A DNA stretch of 64,000 nt. Source: G963665085 sp963665085. Lineage in GTDB: Bacteria > Bacteroidota > Bacteroidia > Bacteroidales > JAAAOM01. Numbering within the stretch: the stretch's first letter is position 1; each line of letters begins with the position of its first letter. Positions 16,469-26,116 of this stretch are shown one piece after another. The position numbers were made by a program, and so were the translations under genes. Location: the NCBI GenBank assembly GCA_963665085.2, contig CAXXXS010000001.1, positions 1,426,001 through 1,490,000 of the forward strand, written 5' to 3'. The notes under the pieces are model-generated. The model was given only the letters and a program-made list of their open reading frames with translations, was not told the origin of the DNA and searched no databases.

Positions 16469-17296
16469 TTATAACAATTCCAGCATCTCCATTACAAACT
16501 TTGCAGAATTTTCAGCTGCAGTCTTATAAAATCCTTCAAGTGTAGTTTGTGCTTCTTCGTCAGCTTTGTCACTAATACTGCGGATGATAATAACTGGCAC
16601 CTCAAATTGTTTGCAGACTTGAGCAATAGCAGCACCTTCCATTTCTGCTGCGTCTGCACCAAATTTATCTATCAATTCTTTTCCTTTTATTGATGAGGCA
16701 ATAAAAGCGTCACCGCAGGCAATTGTTCCAATCAATATTTTTGGATTTCGATCTCCATGAATTGTTTTTATAGTGTTAAGATTTACTTTATGAATTGCAT
16801 TATTAGCGACACTTAATAAAAGACTGTCAGCTTCGTGAAATAAAGGAACAGCTTCACCATTTGTAGGATTGTATATCTCAAAAGGTATTAATGTATCATT
16901 AGTCCATGTAACTAAATCATGCTGAACAGTTTTTTCTCCAATTACGATATCACCAGGTTCCAAATTCAAGCTTAATCCTCCGGCAATTCCTGAAAATATT
17001 ATTTTTTGGGGATGATATTGTTGGATAACGTAAGTTGTTGTCATTGAAGCATTTACTTTTCCCATTCCACTAAGGGCAAGAACAACATTTTTACCGTTTA
17101 AAATTCCCTTAACAACACGCATATTATTGGCTTCAATAATTTCGCTTTCCTGCATTTCAGCTTTCAATAATTCCAGTTCTTCATCAAATGCACCAATAAT
17201 AGCAATTAAAGACTCATTTTTATTATTTGTTTCAGTTAAATTACATCCTGTAAAAAATGGAATAATCAATACGATGTATAAAATATATTTTTTCAT
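16469..17296 (-). CDS. 5'-methylthioadenosine/S-adenosylhomocysteine nucleosidase with lipoprotein signal
   Basis: A 275-residue protein whose residues 29-275 match MTA/SAH nucleosidase, which cleaves adenine from methylthioadenosine and S-adenosylhomocysteine. Key residues are present: the N-terminal Glu in A-F-D-E-E (39-40), Met219-Glu220 in A-E-M-E-G that hold the ribose, and catalytic Asp243 in S-D-K-A-D. Unusually, the protein begins with a hydrophobic signal ending F-T-G-C (Cys18), predicting an exported lipoprotein rather than the usual cytoplasmic enzyme. It is the last gene of a tight unit after purD and a DUF6427 membrane gene (2 bp spacing). It could act on extracellular nucleosides in the periplasm. 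Confidence 0.88.
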   Translation of the reverse strand: MKKYILYIVLIIPFFTGCNLTETNNKNESLIAIIGAFDEELELLKAEMQESEIIEANNMRVVKGILNGKNVVLALSGMGKVNASMTTTYVIQQYHPQKIIFSGIAGGLSLNLEPGDIVIGEKTVQHDLVTWTNDTLIPFEIYNPTNGEAVPLFHEADSLLLSVANNAIHKVNLNTIKTIHGDRNPKILIGTIACGDAFIASSIKGKELIDKFGADAAEMEGAAIAQVCKQFEVPVIIIRSISDKADEEAQTTLEGFYKTAAENSAKFVMEMLELL

Positions 17297-17298
17297 CT

Positions 17299-18288
17299 TT
17301 AAAACTTGATTAGCGCAGGAAATATAGAATTTACAATTGAGAAAATTGTTAAACTCAATATTAAATAAAAAAGAATATTTCCTAAACGTACTTTTTTTAA
17401 CAGGTAAAAATAGTGTGAGAATAGATAAGCCAGGGAAAGTATTGCAATAACTAAAAAACTTAATCTAGAAAAAGCAATACTTATAATTAAACTGGTAATA
17501 AATAAAATAAGTAAGGCGCTAAATAGTTTTCTTGATTTTATTTTTTTTAGGTTAAAAATGCTAACCATTTGGAAACTGGCTATTATTAAAAAAATACTAA
17601 TAGCTATTAAAAATATTTTATTACCCAGATTATATTCAAAAATATTTTCATTACGAGTAAAAATGTCACTGTAAGCCGTTTGAAAAGTTGTACTAAAAGT
17701 ATATGAGATACTCCACATAACAGCAAATGGAATGATAGCACCTATTATTATCAGCATCCATTCTTTCCATGAATAATCCTGAAGAATAAATAATGAAATT
17801 AATAAATACAGGTGAAGTAATATTATTGGTGGATAAAATATACTGCCCAGACTAATCAAAACACCTGCATCGATAAGTTCAAAAGATAACCCTTTTTTAT
17901 CATAAGATTCAAACAATTGATATAGGCTGAAAACAACAAAAAGGGATGCGATTAACAAAGGGAGTAAATCAAATATATAAATAAAAGGTGCTGTTAACAG
18001 GATAAACCAGAAGCCGGGCATGTGTGTCCGAAAATTAATAAATAGAAAGCTGGTATTTAACCTGGATAACAACAACGAAATAGTGATGATAAGCAGGATG
18101 GAAAGAAAATTTCTTAAGAAAAACCGTGCACCCAAAAATTGGTATAATTTTCCGACTATACCTGAGAAATTGCAATCTATTTGCTGTTGTTCCGGTTTAA
18201 ATATAAATAAAGGCACCCATAGCAAGATGCCTATGAAAATTATAAATAAAATTATATTGGGCTGATTTCGTTTGAATAGTTTTATCAT
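17299..18288 (-). CDS. Multi-pass membrane protein, DUF6427-like
   Basis: A 329-residue protein with about nine to ten hydrophobic segments and a short basic N-terminus (M-I-K-L-F-K-R-N). It resembles the uncharacterised Bacteroidota membrane family DUF6427, recognised by overall layout and the opening segment, not by a motif of known function. It lies 6 bp after purD and 2 bp before the lipoprotein nucleosidase, so the three genes are probably one transcript. No catalytic residues are evident. A role in envelope biology is possible, but none is assigned. Confidence 0.7.
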   Translation of the reverse strand: MIKLFKRNQPNIILFIIFIGILLWVPLFIFKPEQQQIDCNFSGIVGKLYQFLGARFFLRNFLSILLIITISLLLSRLNTSFLFINFRTHMPGFWFILLTAPFIYIFDLLPLLIASLFVVFSLYQLFESYDKKGLSFELIDAGVLISLGSIFYPPIILLHLYLLISLFILQDYSWKEWMLIIIGAIIPFAVMWSISYTFSTTFQTAYSDIFTRNENIFEYNLGNKIFLIAISIFLIIASFQMVSIFNLKKIKSRKLFSALLILFITSLIISIAFSRLSFLVIAILSLAYLFSHYFYLLKKVRLGNILFYLILSLTIFSIVNSIFPALIKF

Positions 18289-18294
18289 ATGAAC

Positions 18295-19563
18295 TTATAG
18301 ATCAAAACCGATATCTTTTCTGTAATTTTTCTTTTCGAATTGGATTAATTCAACGTTTTTATAAGATACAGCAAGTGCTTCTTTCATTGAATCTCCGAGT
18401 GTTGTAACACTTATAACACGCCCACCATTTGTTACTACTTTGCCATTTTCAAGTTTTGTTCCAGCATGAAAAACAATGCTACCCGTAACATTCTCGGTTC
18501 CTGTGACAACTTTCCCTTTTTCATAATCCTCAGGATATCCACCAGAAACAAGCATTACAGTTACAGATGTTTTAGGCTCTATTTCCAGAGTAACTTTGTT
18601 AAGCGTATTATTCGCAACATGTTTAAAGATTTCAAGAAGATCGCTCTTAATTTTTGGAATAACAACTTCACTCTCAGGATCTCCCATGCGTACATTATAT
18701 TCAATTACTTTTGGAGTGCCATCTGAATTCATTAACCCGATAAAAATAAAACCTTTGTATTTTAATTCTTCGTTTTTTAGTCCATGAATAGTTGGTTTTA
18801 CAATTTGTTCTTCAACCTTGGTCATAAACTCTTTATCCGCAAAAGGAACAGGTGTAATAGCTCCCATACCGCCAGTGTTCAGGCCGGTATCTCCTTCGCC
18901 TATTCGTTTGTAATCTTTTGCTTCAGGTAAGATCAAATAGTTTTCTCCATCAGTAAGTACAAAAACAGAAAGTTCAATTCCTTTCAGGTGTTCTTCAATA
19001 ACAACTTTATGACTTGCTTCACCAAATTTTCCATCGAGCATAGCCTTTAGCTGATTTTTTGTTTCTTCCAAATCATCAAGGATTAGTACACCTTTACCTG
19101 CTGCTAAACCATCTGCTTTAAGTACATAGGGAGCTGTCATTGTATCAAGGAATTTTATTCCTTCTTCTAGATTATCTTTTGTAACGCTTATAAATTTAGC
19201 TGTTGGAATTGCGTAACGCTGCATAAATTCTTTAGCATATTCCTTGCTCCCTTCAAGCATTGCAGCTTGTTTTTCCGGGCCAATAAATGCAATGTTTTTT
19301 AGTTCTTCAGAATTTTGAAAGTAATCGTAAATACCTTTTACAAGAGGGTCTTCCGGACCCACTACAACCATATCGATTGATTTTTCGAGGCAAAAATTTC
19401 CTAGTTTTTCAAAATCGTTAACAGAAATATCAACGTTTGTACCTACTTCTGCTGTTCCGGCATTTCCGGGAGCAATAAATAGTTCGGTTAATGATTTGCT
19501 TTGTGCTATTTTCCATGAAAGAGCATGTTCTCTTCCTCCTGATCCAATTACTAATACTTTCAT
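18295..19563 (-). CDS. purD: Phosphoribosylamine--glycine ligase (GAR synthetase)
   Basis: A 422-residue ATP-grasp ligase for the second step of de novo purine synthesis. The N-terminus M-K-V-L-V-I-G-S-G-G-R-E-H-A-L is the family hallmark. The ATP-grasp domain holds L-K-A-D-G-L-A-A-G-K-G-V and N-T-G-G-M-G-A. The Mg ligand region is I-E-Y-N-V-R-M-G-D-P-E. I chose the ATG at 19563. An upstream in-frame start at 19587 would add eight non-conserved residues and would overlap a candidate promoter element. It heads a unit with the DUF6427 protein and nucleosidase. Confidence 0.96.
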   Translation of the reverse strand: MKVLVIGSGGREHALSWKIAQSKSLTELFIAPGNAGTAEVGTNVDISVNDFEKLGNFCLEKSIDMVVVGPEDPLVKGIYDYFQNSEELKNIAFIGPEKQAAMLEGSKEYAKEFMQRYAIPTAKFISVTKDNLEEGIKFLDTMTAPYVLKADGLAAGKGVLILDDLEETKNQLKAMLDGKFGEASHKVVIEEHLKGIELSVFVLTDGENYLILPEAKDYKRIGEGDTGLNTGGMGAITPVPFADKEFMTKVEEQIVKPTIHGLKNEELKYKGFIFIGLMNSDGTPKVIEYNVRMGDPESEVVIPKIKSDLLEIFKHVANNTLNKVTLEIEPKTSVTVMLVSGGYPEDYEKGKVVTGTENVTGSIVFHAGTKLENGKVVTNGGRVISVTTLGDSMKEALAVSYKNVELIQFEKKNYRKDIGFDL

Positions 19564-19584
19564 TTTAATTTTCTGAATTTTGCG

Positions 19585-19592
19585 CAAAGATA
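19585..19592 (-). promoter_or_regulatory. Candidate -7 element upstream of purD
   Basis: The minus strand reads TATCTTTG, an exact match to TAnnTTTG, 21 bp before the chosen purD start. No good -33 partner was seen, so this is weak, but it supports the ATG at 19563 over 19587. Confidence 0.35.
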
Positions 19593-19678
19593 ATATATAT
19601 TCTTAAGCCTAAATTAGGGTTGTTTTTTCAAGATAGCAAGTTCTGGTTTTAATAATAAAAATTAAAATGATGTTTAAC

Positions 19679-22585
19679 CTAATATCTACCCAAGTCTACT
19701 TCAAATAAAAGTTCTGTAAAAGGTGAATTCGTATTTGTTTCAAATCCTGTTCTAATTCCAATACTTATTGGAAAAACAAAATGTGCAAGATGCATATCAG
19801 AAATAATATCAAGACCATACGATGTAGCGTAATAAGTAGCTGTAACAAAATTGCTGTTTGCAATAGTTAAATACTGAAATCTTGAATAATCAACAAATCC
19901 ATTTAGCCTGATTCGCATGATATAAGCAAGTCTTCCAATGTTCAAATCGGGGTAGAGAAGGGGCATAGCGTAATCAACAGAAAGACTGGATATGCCTGTA
20001 AATCTTTGTGCTTGAATTCCTCTTGGATAAGTAAATCCAAAAGGCATGTAATTAGAGGTAAAATATCTGACTTCTTTGCCTTGTTCGATTTGAGTAAAAT
20101 TATGTATTTTATAATATTGTTTCTGATAATTCCCTTGTAGTTTTATGCTATGATTTTTTGCCAGTCCAGGAAAATAAAGCGTTCCGTACATTCGCAACAA
20201 AGAGCCGTAATTTCCATTGTCATTTGGTGAAGTAACATAATTGAGTTGAAATATTTGACCAAATTTTGATCGTATATCCCGGGTAGATTGTTTTAAAAGC
20301 CTGTAATACAACATTCCATATTCAATAAAATTTAATCCTTGGGCAAATTTTTCATCAATATAATCGTAATATTGATAGTTGTAGAATTTTGCTTCTACAA
20401 AAGGTGTAAATCGTTCTGAATACCTGTTATTTGTTAAATCAATTGGGAGATACAGACGTAAATTATTTGATATGTTGCTTGAATTTGTTGCCGGGATAGA
20501 ATCAAAAGGACTTAGAGTTCCTATATCGCCACCATATTCCATGGAATATTGGATCGCAGGACGAGTTCCTTTATAATCATAAGTGATGTTAAAATAATGT
20601 CCATTATCGTGATACGAATACCCCAGTGAACCAATAGAAGTAGATAATAGATTCTGAAAGAAAAGTTGAACTCCCGGATATATTCCCGGATTTTGAAAAT
20701 CTATTTCATCATAATCAAAATAAAACGGAGCCCAGCTGTGAATATTAATCAAGTGTCCCAGTTTATTGTATTTCTTTATTTCCAGTTCGTTATTGGGGAT
20801 ATTTTTGTCTTCCAGTTTCCATCCTTCTTGCTCAGATAAATTTTTGTAAAGATTAATTTCTTTTTTCTCAACCTGATTAAGCGGAATCCAATCATCAGGG
20901 TTATAATCGGCTAAATTAAGATCATAACCTTTGTTGGTGTAATTTGTGTAGATTAATTGATTTTCATTCGGTAATACACAGGCATCATAAGCACCAAATC
21001 GGGAATTAGTAATCTGAAAAATTTTTTTTGTCTCAACATTTAATGTATAGATATTGTCCGTGCCAGAGAATGACCCATTAAATAAAATAGTGTTTTTGAA
21101 AAATTTGGGTTTAGAGATAATGGAATAGGTCGGACCAAACAGGGTTTCCCATTTTTCTGTTTTGTAGTTGAATATTTCCAGGGTAGAACCATTACTGCCA
21201 AGCAAGGTCATTACAATTTTTTCACCATCTTTTTTCCAACTTGGATATTGGGGGAATTTATTTTCCGGCACAGCGAATTTTTTAAGTATTTCTCCTGTTT
21301 CAGCATTAAGAAATACCAGGTAATTTTGGATTGATTGATCCGATTCAACACAAACAATTGTTTTCCCATCAGATGAAATATTCGGATGGAAATATCTTGA
21401 TTTTGATGTTAATTTTTTTTCTTTATTTGATGTGATATCAAATACTTTTATGACACTATAAATTTTCTTTGGCCAAAGTGGATCGTATACAATCTCGTCC
21501 CAGATTAATTTTCCATTTGCGTATGAGATGCTATTATCTGAAGTATAACCAGGAGTACATAATATTTTTTCGTTGCCCTTATCATCAATGATTACAATTT
21601 TTTTGATATCGCTAAGACTGCTCTTTTCTACAATATAAAAAGAGTTATCCATAACAATTGGCTTCTGATAGCTGGTATATACTTTTTTATTTGTGTTGTT
21701 GATAACAGAATATTTATTTTCTTCAATTTCTGAATCGATTTTTCCCCATTCTGTTTTTAAAAAATCCATGGTTTCATTATACAGTTTCACTTTGGATGAT
21801 TTGGCATATTTTTTTAATCCAAAATAGAAAGGGTAAAGTTGATATGGATTTCGGCCAACATGATTTAAGACATTGTCCCAGATATCATCTCCATAATTAT
21901 TGCGGGCATAACTGGTAAGCTGATAACCTAATTCATAATGGTCGGGAATATAATCTTTGAAAGAACCATAATAAGCTTTTTCGTAACTATAGGATTTATT
22001 ATTTTCAATTAATATTGAACGCCATCCACTTTGAAAAGAAGGATTTCTTCCACGACCCGATTCAGATAAAGCTGTTTCGGTGCAGACAGCATCACCCTCA
22101 AGAAACCAAAAAGGGAGCATTCCTGTAACTCCTCCTGCCATCATTTCACCAAAGCCAATCCCTGCAATTTTTGTTAATCCCTGGTTCATTTTAGCTATTT
22201 GAATTACGTGTCTGGATTCATGTAAAACAAGTTCTTTCATCCATTCCTGTGAATAGTTATTTCGCGAAGGTGTTGTAACGACTTCCATTCGTTTGGGGGC
22301 CCAGGAAACATATCCGTTTGATAGTACCGATGAACTATTAAGCAGAACAGGTACCTTCTTAGGATTGTAATTTAATGACTTTGTAATATGCGAATACGAA
22401 TATTCCATTGTATTTGCCATTCTTGTGGCATAATCTATCAGATTCTCAGGAAATACCAGTTTAAAATGTTCGGTATTTATTTGATTATATTTTTGAGAGA
22501 AAGGAACTTCTCCGGTTTCATAAAACTGACTGAAGATATTTAAGCTAAAAAAAAACAGGATTATAAATAAAAAATGGAACTTCAT
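19679..22585 (-). CDS. Secreted metalloprotease-like, propeller and outer-membrane barrel protein
   Basis: I start this 968-residue protein at 22585, where a clear signal peptide begins (M-K-F-H-F-L-F-I-I-L, cleavage near F-S-Q). An in-frame start at 22681 would place 32 odd residues before it. Domains: an N-terminal gluzincin-like region with H-E-S-R-H (HExxH, about residue 122 from the chosen start) and a downstream F-L-E-G-D-A that can supply the third zinc ligand; a TolB/WD40-like beta-propeller (about 290-590) with repeated S-D-G-K and N-x-x-G-E-I-L strands; and a C-terminal beta-strand-rich region ending L-G-R-Y with a terminal aromatic, like an outer-membrane barrel. It is likely surface or outer-membrane located. 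The substrate is unknown. Confidence 0.75.
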   Translation of the reverse strand: MKFHFLFIILFFFSLNIFSQFYETGEVPFSQKYNQINTEHFKLVFPENLIDYATRMANTMEYSYSHITKSLNYNPKKVPVLLNSSSVLSNGYVSWAPKRMEVVTTPSRNNYSQEWMKELVLHESRHVIQIAKMNQGLTKIAGIGFGEMMAGGVTGMLPFWFLEGDAVCTETALSESGRGRNPSFQSGWRSILIENNKSYSYEKAYYGSFKDYIPDHYELGYQLTSYARNNYGDDIWDNVLNHVGRNPYQLYPFYFGLKKYAKSSKVKLYNETMDFLKTEWGKIDSEIEENKYSVINNTNKKVYTSYQKPIVMDNSFYIVEKSSLSDIKKIVIIDDKGNEKILCTPGYTSDNSISYANGKLIWDEIVYDPLWPKKIYSVIKVFDITSNKEKKLTSKSRYFHPNISSDGKTIVCVESDQSIQNYLVFLNAETGEILKKFAVPENKFPQYPSWKKDGEKIVMTLLGSNGSTLEIFNYKTEKWETLFGPTYSIISKPKFFKNTILFNGSFSGTDNIYTLNVETKKIFQITNSRFGAYDACVLPNENQLIYTNYTNKGYDLNLADYNPDDWIPLNQVEKKEINLYKNLSEQEGWKLEDKNIPNNELEIKKYNKLGHLINIHSWAPFYFDYDEIDFQNPGIYPGVQLFFQNLLSTSIGSLGYSYHDNGHYFNITYDYKGTRPAIQYSMEYGGDIGTLSPFDSIPATNSSNISNNLRLYLPIDLTNNRYSERFTPFVEAKFYNYQYYDYIDEKFAQGLNFIEYGMLYYRLLKQSTRDIRSKFGQIFQLNYVTSPNDNGNYGSLLRMYGTLYFPGLAKNHSIKLQGNYQKQYYKIHNFTQIEQGKEVRYFTSNYMPFGFTYPRGIQAQRFTGISSLSVDYAMPLLYPDLNIGRLAYIMRIRLNGFVDYSRFQYLTIANSNFVTATYYATSYGLDIISDMHLAHFVFPISIGIRTGFETNTNSPFTELLFEVDLGRY

Positions 22586-22769
22586 TATTTTTTGTTTTTG
22601 CATATCATCAATCAATATTTTTCTTTGAATATCAACAGTAAAAAAAGTTAAAAAGTATATTAAATATTTGTTTACAGGCAAAATTTACCTAAAAATAAAT
22701 TACAAATGCATGTCGGCGATAAATCATTTGTTATTTTAGCACACCAAATATTGATGTAAGAATTTAATT

Positions 22770-25700
22770 ATGACAAATTATAAGCGGTTTAACCTGATAA
22801 TTGCATGGTTAGCCTTTTTAGTAGCTGCGATAACTTATCTTTTAACTATAGAACCAACTACTAGTTTATGGGATTGTGGAGAATTTATAGCAACAGCATT
22901 TAAGTTGCAAGTAGGCCATCCTCCGGGAGCACCCTTATTTATGATAATAGCTCGGCTGTTTTCATTGTTTGCCGGAGATGTTACCCAGGTGGCAAAGATG
23001 GTGAATTCTTTATCTGCCCTGGCAAGTGCGTTTACTATTTTATTTCTTTTTTGGTCAATTACACACTTACTTAAAAAAGTAATAATAAAAACAGATGAAG
23101 ATTACAATCTGGGGAACATGATTGCTATTCTCGGAAGTGGATTGGTAGGGGCATTGGCTTATACTTTTTCGGATACTTTTTGGTTCTCTGCTGTTGAAGG
23201 GGAGGTTTATGCAAGTTCTTCGCTGTTTACATCAGTTGTATTTTGGGCTATTTTGAAATGGGAAAACGAGGCCGATCAACAATATGCAAATCGTTGGATA
23301 ATACTTATTGCCTATCTAATGGGACTTTCAATTGGAGTCCATCTGTTGAATTTGTTAGCAATACCTGCAATTGTTTTTGTATACTATTTTAAAAATTATG
23401 AAGTAACCCGAAATGGAGTAATCAAAGCATTAGTTCTAACTATAGTTCTGCTAGGTGGAGTTATGTATGGTATAATTCCTGGTATTATAAAAATGGCCTC
23501 AAAGTTTGAGCTGTTCTCAGTTAATTCGATGGGGCTTCCCTATACTTCCGGAGTATTAATCTATGCATTAATGCTTCTTGCGTCAATTGCTGCCGGAATG
23601 TTTTTTACAATCAAGCAAGATAAGAATCACACAAAAATATCGATTCTTGTTACAGCTGCAGTTTTTTTAATAGGTATACCACTGGTGGCAGATAATTTTT
23701 TATTGGTAATTCTAATTACATGTGGAGTTTATTTCTTGATATATAAGTTTGCTGAGAATCAACATGCCATTTTAAATACTGTGTTGTTAGCATTTGCCGT
23801 CATTATTTTAGGGTATTCATCCTATTCAATGATTGTTATCCGTTCATTGGCAAATCCTCCAGTTGATGAGAACAATCCGGAAACAGTATTTTCACTATTA
23901 TCCTATTTAAATCGTGAGCAATATGGTGACAGGCCTTTGTTTTTTGGTCAATATTATAATGCCCCTGCAGTTGACACAAAAGATGGAAGTAAAACTTATA
24001 CACAGATTGATGGCAAGTACGAAATAACCCATGTTAAAACAGATTATATTTTTGATGATAGGTTTACAACAATTTTTCCAAGAATGTATAGTCCGGATCC
24101 GAGCCATGAAGATGCCTATAAAACCTATGGCAGAATAAAAGGAAGGCCAATTCGCGTCCGTCAATCAAATGGAGAGTATGAGACGATGATGAGGCCAACG
24201 ATGGTTGAAAACCTCAGGTTTTTTATTAATTACCAGGTAGGCCATATGTATTTACGTTATTTTCTATGGAATTTTGCTGGCAGACAGAATGATATTCAGT
24301 CCGACGGTGGAATTCTAAAAGGAAACTGGATTACCGGGATTAATGTTCTTGATGCCCGAAGAATTGGGCCACAGGATAACCTCCCCGATTTTTGGAAAAA
24401 TCACAAAGCAAGAAATAAGTATTATATGCTTCCTCTTTTGTTAGGGATTGTAGGGATGTTTTATCAATACAAGAAAAATAAAAATGATTTCTGGGTAGTA
24501 ATGTTGCTGTTCTTTTTTACAGGAATTGCCATCGTAATATATCTGAATCAAACACCTTTACAACCACGGGAGAGGGATTATGCCTACGCAGGATCCTTTT
24601 ATGCATTTGCTATTTGGATTGGAATTGGTGTTGCCGGGATAGTTGATTTTTTAAAGAAAATAATGAACAAAACAATTGCCGGTTCACTTGCTTCAGTAAT
24701 TTGCATGGTCGCTGTGCCTGGAGTTATGGCCAGCGAGAACTGGAATGACCATGATAGAAGCGGACGATACCTGACAAGAGATATTGCTGCTAATTTCCTA
24801 AATTCTTGTGAACCCAATGCAATATTGTTTACGGGAGGAGATAATGATACCTTCCCTCTCTGGTACGCGCAAGAGGTAGAAGGGATTAGAACAGATGTGA
24901 GAGTTGTTAACTTAATGCTTCTAAATACAGATTGGTATATCGATCAATCTAAAAGAAAGGCATACGAGTCAGAGCCAATTCCTTCGCAATTAACGCCTGA
25001 TAAATACATTCAGGGAACACGAGATGCAGTTGTAGTATATGAACGGTTAAAACAAGTTGTAGATTTAAAACAAGTTGTAGATTTTGTTGCAAATGATGAT
25101 CCTAAAACAAAAGTACAAACATCTACTGGTAAGCAAATTGATTATGTGCCTACAAAACAATTAAGATTACCTGTTGATACGACAAAAGTTCTTGAATACG
25201 GTGTTGTAAAACCAGAAGATGCAGATAAAATTGTTTCGCCAATTGAGTGGACAATTAAAGATCGACAAATAACAAAATCAGGATTATTGGTTATGGATAT
25301 TCTGGCAAATAATAATTGGAAACGCCCTATTTATTTTATGGCACTGGGTCAGGATGGCACCTTGGGATTGGATCAATATATGCAGCAGGAAGGGCTTGTC
25401 TATAGACTTGTTCCTATAAAATCGACTGGTAACAGTTATCTGACTTATGGAAGAATGGATACAGAGGATATGTACGATAAGTTAATGAATGTATTTACCT
25501 GGGGAGATATGGAAAAAGATGATGTGTATCTTGATCATTTTCATCTTCGAAATCTTTCAGTAATAAAATTCAGACATAATTTTAATCGTCTGGCAGATGA
25601 ACTAATTAAAGAAAATAAAAATGACTCCGCAATTGCTGTGCTAGATCGATGTATAGAACTTGCCCCTCATAAAAAGGTTGCATATGACATGTTTACAGTA

Positions 25701-25982
25701 ACTACCATAGAGAATTATTTTAAAGCAGGTGCTATCGAGAAAGGTCAGGAAGTTTTGAATGAATATAAAAGCATAACAGAAAATAATCTTGACTATTATA
25801 CATCTTTAGATCTTGAATATCTGAAAGGAGCTGATTACGAAACTAGGTATAATCTTCAAGTATATAGAGACATCGCACAATTAGCTCAAGTTTATAATAT
25901 TGATTATGCAGAGGAAATGACTGAAAAGGCAACACAATATTTAAATACATACTCGCTAAAGGTTAATTCAGATAGGAAATAA
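22770..25982 (+). CDS. DUF2723 multi-pass membrane protein, glycosyltransferase-like
   Basis: A 1070-residue protein. The N-terminal half has about 12-14 membrane helices and begins with the DUF2723 signature E-P-T-T-S-L-W-D-C-G-E-F and H-P-P-G-A-P-L. A soluble C-terminal region (about 640-1070) includes helical repeats near the end that look TPR-like. DUF2723 proteins are related to C-type glycosyltransferases using lipid-linked sugars (TMEM260-like), so transfer of sugar to exported protein is plausible. The gene is single, with 187 bp to the preceding divergent gene. Inside it, an exact 18-bp tandem duplication duplicates six residues (L-K-Q-V-V-D). Confidence 0.85.
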   Translation: MTNYKRFNLIIAWLAFLVAAITYLLTIEPTTSLWDCGEFIATAFKLQVGHPPGAPLFMIIARLFSLFAGDVTQVAKMVNSLSALASAFTILFLFWSITHLLKKVIIKTDEDYNLGNMIAILGSGLVGALAYTFSDTFWFSAVEGEVYASSSLFTSVVFWAILKWENEADQQYANRWIILIAYLMGLSIGVHLLNLLAIPAIVFVYYFKNYEVTRNGVIKALVLTIVLLGGVMYGIIPGIIKMASKFELFSVNSMGLPYTSGVLIYALMLLASIAAGMFFTIKQDKNHTKISILVTAAVFLIGIPLVADNFLLVILITCGVYFLIYKFAENQHAILNTVLLAFAVIILGYSSYSMIVIRSLANPPVDENNPETVFSLLSYLNREQYGDRPLFFGQYYNAPAVDTKDGSKTYTQIDGKYEITHVKTDYIFDDRFTTIFPRMYSPDPSHEDAYKTYGRIKGRPIRVRQSNGEYETMMRPTMVENLRFFINYQVGHMYLRYFLWNFAGRQNDIQSDGGILKGNWITGINVLDARRIGPQDNLPDFWKNHKARNKYYMLPLLLGIVGMFYQYKKNKNDFWVVMLLFFFTGIAIVIYLNQTPLQPRERDYAYAGSFYAFAIWIGIGVAGIVDFLKKIMNKTIAGSLASVICMVAVPGVMASENWNDHDRSGRYLTRDIAANFLNSCEPNAILFTGGDNDTFPLWYAQEVEGIRTDVRVVNLMLLNTDWYIDQSKRKAYESEPIPSQLTPDKYIQGTRDAVVVYERLKQVVDLKQVVDFVANDDPKTKVQTSTGKQIDYVPTKQLRLPVDTTKVLEYGVVKPEDADKIVSPIEWTIKDRQITKSGLLVMDILANNNWKRPIYFMALGQDGTLGLDQYMQQEGLVYRLVPIKSTGNSYLTYGRMDTEDMYDKLMNVFTWGDMEKDDVYLDHFHLRNLSVIKFRHNFNRLADELIKENKNDSAIAVLDRCIELAPHKKVAYDMFTVTTIENYFKAGAIEKGQEVLNEYKSITENNLDYYTSLDLEYLKGADYETRYNLQVYRDIAQLAQVYNIDYAEEMTEKATQYLNTYSLKVNSDRK
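25047..25082 (+). repeat. Exact 18-bp tandem duplication within the DUF2723 gene
   Basis: TTAAAACAAGTTGTAGAT occurs at 25047-25064 and again at 25065-25082 without a mismatch. It keeps the frame and repeats L-K-Q-V-V-D. Perfect identity suggests a recent slippage event. Confidence 0.95.
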
Positions 25983-26116
25983 AGTTTAGTTAAGGATATT
26001 TCGGGCAAGTGTATTTTTTTTGTTAAAAGTCTGATTGTCAGACAAGATACTTTGCGAATGTTATAATTTGTAACAAAGGTGCTTGATATTCGTATATCAC
26101 GGTAAAAGAGTTAGTT

